Below, piece after piece: positions 58,301 through 64,000 of a stretch of DNA of 64,000 nucleotides (position 1 is the first letter of the stretch; each line of letters begins with the position of its first letter). This stretch comes from Omphiscola glabra. Lineage: Eukaryota > Mollusca > Gastropoda > Lymnaeidae. The stretch covers positions 14,163,812-14,227,811 of the forward strand of contig OZ024811.1 of assembly GCA_964017045.1 (NCBI GenBank), written 5' to 3'. Position numbers and translations under genes: made by a program. The notes under the pieces are model-generated. The model was not told the DNA's origin. It did not search any database and saw only the letters and a program-made list of their open reading frames with translations.

Positions 58301-61300
58301 ATGCCCGGAACAAGGGGACTATCCCCCCCCCCCTTTTTTTCCGGGGTTTCCATTTTCAGCGTCGCCGAAATTTCAACTTTCCGTGTGAGATAAGTTATAT
58401 GTTAAGTCATTCAATATATATATATATACTGAATGGCGATAGGGCCATGGTCGTAATAAAGGGTGGGGATGGGGTGGGGGTCCTTCGGCCCGGGTTTCCA
58501 TTTTTAAATGTGCGGCCAATTTGTAAATGTAACTTTTATATATTGTAATCTTTATAGATTGTAGGTGTTTATCATTCGGTATTGTTACTTATAAACGTTG
58601 GCTAATAATGTGCTTCTTTTCCTCAATGCAAGCGATGACTTGCCAATGCGTTTCATTCACTACAACAAACGACAGCCTCTCTCTTCGCTAATAAGCAACA
58701 CGGTCGAATGAACACTACAATACTTTATTATATATGCTAAATACATTACATTATTCATTGACATTATAATAATGTTAAAACAGCTAAAGTGGACATATGA
58801 AGAATATATTCACACGCACGTTCAATACTTTATTTTATTACTAATTCAGTAAATCCATCAGAAAAGTCCTACATGTCATCCTCCTTATATCAAAGTTACT
58901 CGCTCACTCCCTCTCATCTAAAAACGCTACGATATAAAAACTAGTCCCTTTTTCATCGTGTTTCACTTCTTTACCATCAAATCCATACACCATTGTGTCT
59001 TGAGAACAAATATTATTGTCGTGAGAAAACCCCGTGTCATACGCATAAGTAACATTATCTGTTAAGTAAGGTTCTCAGCACGGAGAAGAGGGACCTCGAA
59101 AAAGGAAAAGTGTCATTTGACTGAAAAGGTTAACGCGCCGATTGTTGCTCTCTGTCAAAATAGCCATAGACACAAGTATATCAATTGATCTGCCTCCTCG
59201 CTTGATGATTAATCTAAACGGAATTTAAACGAAAATGAAGTGCAATTCTTTACACTTCTGAAAAGTTCAAACGTTCGGTAACAATCAGAAATGGTAAAGC
59301 TCTAGGTTTGCATGCACGGCTGTAGCGCTACGTTCAATACGTTCGCGAAATAAAATTTAGGATGGAACATCATTTGGGATTTTTATGAAGTATGTTATTT
59401 GAACGTATTTTTTTTTAAGTAACCTAAAGGGGATAGGAAGTTCATGCGTTACCTGACAACGTTACGTGAAATATTTATTCTAGTTTTCTGGCTGTGTTCC
59501 AGGCACTAGAATCGAAGGCAATTTCCCCATAGCAGTGATGAGTGGGGGCTGTAAGGCTGTCGTTGCCACGAGCTGCTGTGAGTCACACGTGAAACGCTGC
59601 AGCGGCGAATCAACTGGAGACTTCTTTGTTGGTATGTCGTTCCACTGGCGGCCAAATGGTGGGCCACATTCCAGAGGATGGGGCTCTAGATGATTTGGGT
59701 GGGGGGGAATCGCGGCGGAGTTTCAGGTGGCAACTTCTTCGGTGGTTTTGTAGTTCCGGGTGCAGGCACAGGGTGGATCTCTCACAAGACGATGTAACAG
59801 GGATTCAGCTCGCAACTTCTTCGTTGTCAAGTAGATCGAAGGGCAACCATAGCGATATGCGAGTAGTGGCAGATTTCATGAGTGGCAGATCTCCGGTGTG
59901 GCAGATCTTAGGAGTGGCAGATCTAAGGAGTGGTAGATCTCACGAGTGGCAGATCTCAGGTGTGGCAGATCTTAGGAGTGGCAGATCTAAGGAGTGGTAG
60001 ATCTCATGAGTGGCAGATCTCAGGTGTGGCAGATCTTTTTTTAAGACTTTTTTTGTTTAATAGATTTGAGGAAACCAGAGCGCAGTGAACATGCTAAATT
60101 AGCATGGATACCAGCGCTATAGAAGTATCTAATCAATCAAATCTCAGGAGTGGCAGATCTAAGGAGTGGTAGATCTTATGAGTGGCAGATCTCTGGTGTG
60201 GCACAAAACCAAACATTGAAATAAAGGATATTTGTGGGGAAAAGGGCAGCTCCGGGTGTCTCGTAGAAAATACACTCACCAGAGGCACCGGCTCGTTGAG
60301 TAAAAGGCCCTGCAAAAAAAAAGGGGGGGGGTGTATAGATTACTCTCGTTAAAAACGTTAACTATCAAATTATATTAGAGGAAGATTTGGTGTTTTTCTC
60401 TTAAACTCAGTTTTAAGTCAAAACTTAAATTTTTTTGCGGGCCTTCCCCCCCCCCCCCCCACGACCCTAACCTCCGTACAGAGTCTATACTTCCGGTGGA
60501 GATGCTGGGTCGAGAGTACATCAGCTTCGTCATGGGACATCGCGGCAGTCTTCCTCTGATCGTGGTGGTCGCCACAGAGCCCCAGACGACCGTCAAGGTC
60601 GCCACTGATTTGCTGAGTGGCGTGGACACGTTCATCATGGAGAGGAGAGGGGACAACCTTGAGGTGGGGGGGATAACACGCTTGTGTGATTTAATCACAG
60701 AAATACATTTGTTTTTAAAAACTAACAAAAATAATTTTATGTTTTTTATTTTTTTTAAAACAAGTTTGCAATAAATTAAACCAATATTTTTTTTTTAAAC
60801 TTGACATTCCCCCTTCCCCCAGCCCACGGCCCAGAAGACATTGCGTCTTAAGAAAGTGTGACGAGGGACTGGCCAGCTCCGAGGAGCCCATTGTTAATGG
60901 GGGATGGGGTCACTACTGGCAGTCCCCTAAATAGACTTAATGTGGATGATATGGGATGACATTACAATTTTTTTAAAGTGGTTCTCCTGAATAGGGGTTG
61001 GAAAAGCTAAGCTCGACCCGGGCATCACAAACTCTAGTTACGCCACTGCCCGTTAGTTCTGTTATATTGTCTCTTCACTGGCTCTTCATTGTCTCTTCAC
61101 TGGCTCTTCATTGTCTCTTCACTGGATCTTCATTGTCTCTTCACTGGCTCTTCATTGTCTCTTCACTGGCTCTTCGCTATCTTGATTTAAACCTTGTAAT
61201 GTTTAAAAGTTGTAATTAATTTGAGAGGAGTGGGGGGGGGGGGAGGGCTTATTTTAACTTGTTAAGTTTCTGCCGCCGGTCTTATTCTTATGAGAATTAG

Positions 61301-63961
61301 TACATGTTATCCGTCTTGGACAGTGGTTCTCAACCTTCCAGATGCCACGACCCTTTAACACAGTTCTTCGTTTTGTGGTGACCCCCAGCCATAAAATTAT
61401 TTTCCTAGCTTCTTCATAAATATGTGGGTCGCGAACCACAGGTTGAGAACCGCTGGTCTCTGGTGTTACAATTTCTGTTATATATATATATTGTAACATT
61501 TGGGCCAAATGTTACAATTTGGTAATTTATAAAGTGTGTATATATATATTTATTGGTCCTTAGCGCTACGTAGATTAGTACTGCTATGTCCAGGGTATGA
61601 TTACTCTTAATAATTATACTACCTTAATCCTCACTCACACTAACGCTACTAAGGCACTCTCACTCGCTCTCAATCCTCTTATTACTAAAAGACACATGTG
61701 GTTCAGTTTAACTAAAGTAAACTACCACAAATGACATCCGAATAGCATTGAGTCTAATGGGACCCGGGTGCGAATGGCGGTGCTGAAGAAGTAGGTTTAC
61801 AAACGTATAGTCCATTCAATTCTCTTTCATTTCATACCTCATTTTGTCTTACAAACCCAACAATAATAATTTAAATAGTTTTTTAATCCCAACGCCTCAC
61901 TTCTGGTCCCCGGGTGCGAATAGCCATTTCGAAAAAAAAAAAAAAACAAATAGAAAGAAAAACAAAAGCACATGTCATGTGTGATCTTAACAACTTTTTT
62001 TTAGGCAGACACAATTTTGATCAGCTTAATCTTCCTGTTCCCAGCTACCGGACCACTATGGTTCTGCGGTCATCACAGGCGATAAAGCCATCCAGGTAAT
62101 GCAGTTCCAGAGGTCGCACTGTGTCCACATGATGCACGGCAAGAAATCCACGACGGACCCTGGCGAGCCGGCGCTGGGAATGCTTGTGCCGACGATTCTC
62201 TTCTTCCACACTTACTTTTGGAGGTGAGCATTGGCATCGGTGGAGGACATAAGTCCGTTTACGGCTTAGGATGCGCCAGGTCTTTCAATACTGTTATTGG
62301 GGACCTTGACTTAATAAAATGTGGGGTAGTTTCTGCGGAAAACTGATTTTAGTCCAGGAATAATAAAACAGGGTGATGTTGAAGCTTAAATCAAAAGACA
62401 GGACAAATAAGATGTGAACGTTTTGGCTTAGAGCCTTTTTCAGCGTACAGGACAAATAGAAGTACGACAAGAGAATGAGCAGAGTAAAAAAAAAAATACT
62501 TAAGTGATCTCCTTTGTAGTTGCCTGAAGTCACCGGTGGTCGGGGTTAGTACTATTGGTCCACTTCATAGACTTAATATGGACGATATTTGATTTCATTA
62601 CACTTTTTTTTGAAAGGTTTGTCAACAAATATATATAAACAAAAAAATATATTTTACACAAAAAAATGTGCTATATCCATGATGTTTGTTATTTCAAAGA
62701 CCGGAAAACGTCATATCGTATTACGTAATGTTCCTATTTTAAGACAAATATTTCGTAAATTATGGCTTCTAACAATTTATTTCCATATTTCTCTATTGAT
62801 CTATATCGAATAGCAGTAAAATAATTTGTGTAAAATCTTAAAAGCTGTAAACAAATTTTAGTTGAAGACACACAGCGCTGGCCCACATTAACGTAGAAGT
62901 ACAGAACAGCTGATTGGCCAAACGGAATACCAGGATGTGTTATTAATATGTTAATTACATTTACCAGACTGTACACCCGGACTTTCAGTTAATAGATTTC
63001 CGCCACTACATGACAAACTCCTTTGAAGTAAACGTTTCTTTTTCAAGCACTTTCGTGATGTTGCACAATTACATGATTGTAATCGTTCCTGATCTCGAGG
63101 TCAAACACATGTATCACAACAAAGAGCTTCTCAAACGGTAAGTCAAGCAGTGTCTTTCTCGCTTTTCAACTTATTTCATTCTCGTTTTAACGTTATGTAA
63201 GGTAAAAATTAAAATAAAGAAAATTCAAGTTTCACTGATTTAATTTAAGACAATGTATCAAAAAAGCGAGATAAAAATGATAAAATATGAATGCATGACT
63301 ATAAGAGAAGAAAACATCATATGCACACTTCTGTTAAACATTAGACGAATGAACAGAATCTATGGAATTAAACTATGAACAGAATCTATGAGCAGAATCG
63401 ATGAACAGAATCGATGAACAGAATCGATGAACAAAATCTATGAACAGAATCTATGAACAGAATCTATGAACAGAATCAATGAACAGAATCTATGAACAGA
63501 ATCTATGAACAATCTATGAACAGAATCTATGAGCAGAATCTATGAACAATCTATGAACGGAATCGATGAACAGAATCGATGTACAGAATCGATGAACAGA
63601 ATCGATGAGCAGAATCTAACAAATCTCGGCTGTAATCCAGCTTAAAAAATCAAAGAAAGCTTTGAAATTTTAATTCTAATAATATTGCTAACGTGACTTG
63701 CCTGATATTATATACATTACGGACAAACCCAAAAAACTTTGGTCAGTTCTGACACTGTCCTGTTGGCCATTTTGCATTTTGTCCGCCACATTTGACCAAT
63801 GACCGGTGTACTTGATATGACCAGTGAAATAGTCTGCATAGGCCGGCCATCTTTCGAAGTGTCGAGGAAATCCCAGGCAAACATTCGATGAGCTAACGAG
63901 AGACGAAATATACTTTTTTGCCGTTGTCATGGACGCCAACGGCGATTTCCACAAGCTATGA
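46237..63961 (+). CDS. IgGFc-binding-protein-like secreted protein (11 candidate exons)
   Basis: Exons: 46237-46300, 52197-52315, 52497-52591, 53174-53308, 54764-54925, 58187-58251, 59503-59631, 60482-60663, 62045-62223, 62968-63137 and 63877-63961. Every junction agrees in phase except exon 9/10. The order of motifs follows the IgGFc-binding N-terminal domain. These are a signal peptide, GTQFIFAGF, VKIHVPSL, MPVSLWREAYYVVTTGNQPF, FDQGSLTGTRIEGNFPIAVM, VESILPVEMLGREY, LIVVVATEPQTTVKV, SAVITGDKAIQVMQFQ, FVMLHNYMIVIV and YFFAVVMDANGDFHKL. In vertebrates the domain is part of the mucus protein FCGBP, and molluscs have many related secreted proteins. The role is therefore presumably in mucus or surface barriers. 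The name does not imply IgG binding in this animal. Where the gene ends is uncertain. Confidence 0.8.
46545..46690. repeat. 42-44-nt minisatellite, left of the satellite
   Basis: ACACGCATTGCTGCGTATNT plus TAACTTTAGTTGATNGTGAACT, about three copies. The same family is on the right side at 51255-51512, so the large satellite lies within or between arrays of this older repeat. Confidence 0.8.
46735..50216. repeat. 43-nt satellite, about 80 copies, in intron 1
   Basis: The unit is CCTAAGCTAACATCACGCCT plus CGTACACCAACATTCAACGGCAC. It runs unbroken for about 3.48 kb with strict 43-nt spacing. Variants are zoned: GCTAAC/CACCAAC in the left half, GCTAGC/CACTAAC in the middle, and CACTTAC/AACGTCACC at the right. 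No spacers exist, so it is not a CRISPR array. Confidence 0.97.
50220..51240. other. Intron 1, right part; possible old LTR-like DNA
   Basis: Less repetitive sequence with TTATATAGC near 51020 and a TATA-like word on the minus strand (CTATATAAGCC). The text resembles LTR regulatory DNA, but no ends or target duplication were found. No exon identified. Confidence 0.35.
51255..51512. repeat. 42-nt minisatellite, six copies
   Basis: ACGCATATCTGCGTATAATA plus ACTTTAGTAGAGGGGGAAGTAC, period 42. Each unit contains the palindrome-like ACGCATATCTGCGT. Frames are open on both strands because 42 is a multiple of three. Confidence 0.9.
51763..52000. repeat. 35-nt minisatellite, about seven copies
   Basis: GTGAGAGAGCTACATTGTGA plus TCTGGGAACTTTTAT, with AACACATAA/AACACAAAA variants in some units. 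Confidence 0.85.
52197..52315 (+). CDS. IgGFc-like exon 2
   Basis: Acceptor TATCCTAG, donor GCC|GTAAGT; 119 nt, phase 1 to 0. Encodes GISINIGTQFIFAGF, TPRCQVTLHIYTVTYKSLKK. It corresponds to the family's opening strand (GxxFxxxF) and first beta segment. Confidence 0.75.
52427..52531 (+). repeat. 35-nt triplication of the exon 3 acceptor region
   Basis: GGTTAAGATCCATGTTCCTT plus CACTTCTTGAGATCA occurs three times, starting at 52427, 52462 and 52497, each preceded by AG. The period of 35 is not a multiple of three, so only the last acceptor keeps the frame open. Confidence 0.9.
52497..52591 (+). CDS. IgGFc-like exon 3
   Basis: Acceptor GAGATCAG, donor TTTTAC|GTAAGT; 95 nt, phase 0 to 2. Encodes VKIHVPSLLEIKPHMMYLTM, GKAEEYNVKDF. 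Starting at either upstream acceptor copy gives a stop codon. Confidence 0.75.
53174..53308 (+). CDS. IgGFc-like exon 4
   Basis: Acceptor CCGTTTCAG, donor CAGG|GTAAGT; 135 nt, phase 2 to 2. Encodes AAHVIEGTEWFTVTAFYSDF, then MGATHVMPVSLWREAYYVVT. The LPVSxLGxxYxVV-like motif is the family's hallmark. Its 3' end is copied in the following array. Confidence 0.8.
53250..53950 (+). repeat. 108-nt array spanning exon 4 end and its donor
   Basis: Units hold ATGCCCGTGACCCTCTGGCG, GAAGCGTACTATGCCGTGAC, GACAGG, then GTAAGTTTTACAGATGTTAT, CTGAGAAATCG and a G-rich link. Donors are at 53309, 53525, 53633, 53741 and 53852; the copy at 53417 has AT for GT. Spacing is 108 (last 111) nt. A decayed seventh copy is near 53911. 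Confidence 0.92.
54235..54515. repeat. GTGACTCTAAAAGTAATAAAAA repeat
   Basis: About eleven degenerate copies of a 22-24-nt unit, AT-rich, in intron 4. Confidence 0.85.
54764..54925 (+). CDS. IgGFc-like exon 5
   Basis: Acceptor TTGCCGTAG, donor AAGCG|GTTGTA; 162 nt, phase 2 to 2. Encodes NQPFIVVLSAEGPNTIEFEF, then FDKPFQITLEKWVK. The donor is unusual and coincides with the first unit of the 21-nt repeat. It is chosen because CG plus A of exon 6 restores an arginine codon and the frame. Confidence 0.7.
54926..55245. repeat. 21-nt minisatellite, about 15 copies
   Basis: TTGTATTGTCTTATCTTGCT plus G, with C-for-T variants. Reads LYCLILL in one frame and VVLSYLA in another; both are membrane-like by chance. 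It starts exactly at the exon 5 donor. Confidence 0.9.
55570..55790. repeat. 29-nt minisatellite, about eight copies
   Basis: GATGCAGTAGATGACCAACA plus GTGGACCAG. Located in intron 5. Confidence 0.88.
56557..56812. repeat. 128-nt direct duplication
   Basis: Two nearly identical copies start TTTATTTTTTGTTGCTTTGA at 56557 and 56685. Each contains AGTATAAAAGACGCC and CAACAAGTTTATTCTAACC. The TATAAAAG followed by GC-rich text looks like a core promoter, possibly from an LTR, but no start is shown. Confidence 0.85.
57216..57535. mobile_element. Dispersed retroposon-like repeat, copy 2
   Basis: GGCATCCGTCTGTCACA start, CCTGTCTCCGCGCACCTGGA, GGATGATACAGCGTGGCACC and AGTGGCGTCACAGGAATT. Matches 14310-14560 with an internal partial duplication. 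Lies in intron 5. Confidence 0.55.
57540..58186. other. Intron 5, right end
   Basis: Contains a TATACTTATC repeat (57825-57870) and long C and A homopolymers near 57950-57998. No exon seen. Confidence 0.5.
58187..58251 (+). CDS. IgGFc-like exon 6
   Basis: Acceptor GTTTTAAAG, donor ACAG|GTAAGC; 65 nt, phase 2 to 1. Encodes YDAFSLHGCEDEMNFDQGSL, TG. The FDxGSLTG text corresponds to the family's DLTGT motif, completed by TRIEG of exon 7. Confidence 0.75.
58252..59502. other. Intron 6
   Basis: No exon seen. The stretch 58620-59100 is of mixed composition with repeated ACAATACTTTATTATA / TCAATACTTTATTTTA words, perhaps from an old element. Confidence 0.45.
59503..59631 (+). CDS. IgGFc-like exon 7
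   Basis: Acceptor GTGTTCCAG, donor GTTG|GTATGT; 129 nt, phase 1 to 1. Encodes TRIEGNFPIAVMSGGCKAVV, ATSCCESHVKRCSGE, then GDFFV. It matches the family's TGTxIxSxxPVAVxSG; five cysteines are present. Confidence 0.82.
59865..60215. repeat. 16-nt repeat AGTGGCAGATCTCAGG, interrupted
   Basis: About 15 copies of GTGGCAGATCTNAGGA with BglII-like AGATCT in each. An unrelated stretch of about 110 nt (60032-60140) splits the array. Frames through it are artefacts. Confidence 0.88.
60482..60663 (+). CDS. IgGFc-like exon 8
   Basis: Acceptor CCTCCGTACAG, donor CTTGAG|GTGGGG; 182 nt, phase 1 to 0. Encodes SILPVEMLGREYISFVMG, SLPLIVVVATEPQTTVKVAT, SGVDTFIMERRGDN. It is the family's second LPVxxLGxEY ... 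IVATExxTTV module. An alternative downstream donor would add a few glycines. Confidence 0.82.
61064..61190. repeat. 22-nt repeat, about six copies
   Basis: TCTCTTCACTGGCTCTTCAT plus TG in intron 8. Confidence 0.85.
61321..61455. mobile_element. hAT MITE, internally deleted, 135 bp
   Basis: CAGTGGTTCTCAACCTTCC at the left and CAGGTTGAGAACCGCTG at the right are near-perfect inverted repeats. Flanks GTCTTGGA and GTCTCTGG are a poor 8-bp duplication. Same family as 10619 and 40246. Confidence 0.82.
61500..62044. other. Intron 8, right end
   Basis: AT microsatellite then unremarkable sequence. An alternative AG at 62003-62004 gives stop codons in the exon 9 frame, so it is not used. Confidence 0.5.
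62045..62223 (+). CDS. IgGFc-like exon 9
   Basis: Acceptor CTTCCTGTTCCCAG; phase 0 start. Encodes LPDHYGSAVITGDKAIQVMQ, then HCVHMMHGKKSTTDPGEPA, LGMLVP. It matches the family's xxxPVxVxQF ... GDPAMxLVPP. The strong donor TTGGAG|GTGAGC leaves phase 2, which does not fit exon 10. An inner GTG after CTT (62189-62191) would fit in phase but is a weak donor. Confidence 0.72.
62968..63137 (+). CDS. IgGFc-like exon 10
   Basis: Acceptor TTACCAG, donor AAACG|GTAAGT. Encodes TVHPDFQLIDFRHYMTNSF, EVNVSFSSTFVMLHNYMIVI, VPDLEVKHMYHNKELLK. It corresponds to the family's NYMxIV...LDGxxL segment. The start is phase 0, so either exon 9 ends earlier or a small exon lies between. One candidate, 62700-62724 (25 nt), would fix the phase but is too short to trust. 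Confidence 0.68.
63325..63622. repeat. 13-nt repeat ATGAACAGAATCT
   Basis: About 22 copies, alternating ATGAACAGAATCTATG and ATCGATG forms. Located between exons 10 and 11. Confidence 0.9.
63877..63961 (+). CDS. IgGFc-like exon 11 candidate
   Basis: Acceptor AATCCCAG; a leading G completes the CG of exon 10. Then QTFDELTRDEIYFFAVVMDA, NGDFHKL and TGA. QTF...YxxAVV...G.H.L matches the next segment of the family (QTWxxxxGTxYxxAxV..G.H.L). The stop arrives earlier than in full-length relatives, so the model may be truncated. The minus strand is also open here (63688-63954), which weakens the call. Confidence 0.5.
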
Positions 63962-64000
63962 ACAGAACATTACGTTTTTAAACAACTTTATTTTAAAAAA

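Noticed and set aside
62700..62724. 25-nt micro-exon between exons 9 and 10
   Set aside because: It would repair the phase (RPENVISYY) but is very short and has no family match. Noted only as a possibility.

Overview
This is an AT-rich animal nuclear sequence, most likely from a mollusc and probably a gastropod. That placement is an inference. It rests on spliced genes with short signal-peptide first exons, a secreted IgGFc-binding-protein-like gene (a family abundant in molluscs), non-LTR retrotransposon and hAT debris, and very dense micro- and minisatellites. There is no sign of bacterial or viral coding. GC-rich islands mark the coding exons.

Layout. 1-7.2 kb: gene-free repeats, plus a dead copy of a signal-peptide exon at 471-540. 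7.2-43.1 kb: a cluster of small two-exon genes, all on the + strand, for secreted glycine-rich or collagen-like proteins. Exon 1 (58-61 nt) encodes the signal peptide and ends in phase 1. Exon 2 encodes the glycine-rich body and, in two members, a C-terminal Kazal domain. The members are A (9052-9888, Gly-rich), B (18846-21106, Gly-rich), C (26765-28250, collagen-like plus Kazal), B' (30556-33316, broken) and C' (38231-41666, intact). Short relics of a further member lie near 29.2 and 42.6 kb. The block holding B and C was duplicated in tandem (about 17940-29589 to 29590-43136). After the duplication B' decayed, while C and C' kept exon 2 at exactly 809 nt. In A and B the glycine-rich frame stops before a decayed Kazal segment, so the family appears to have split into Kazal-bearing and Kazal-less proteins.

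43.1-46.2 kb: retrotransposon debris and minisatellites. 46.2 kb to the right end: an IgGFc-binding-protein-like secreted gene, rebuilt here from 11 candidate exons (46237-63961). Every junction agrees in phase except exon 9/10. Intron 1 holds about 80 copies of a 43-nt satellite. Exons 3 and 4 have tandem copies of their splice sites (three acceptors, six donor copies), and the exon 5 donor touches a 21-nt minisatellite.

Working together (inference): both gene types encode secreted proteins of extracellular matrix or mucus character. A plausible setting is a gland or mucus programme in which collagen-like, polyglycine and protease-inhibitor modules are made beside a mucus-type IgGFc-domain protein. 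Nothing in the DNA proves tissue or function. Everything here was read by eye; splice sites are inferred from GT/AG, phase and homology, not from transcripts.
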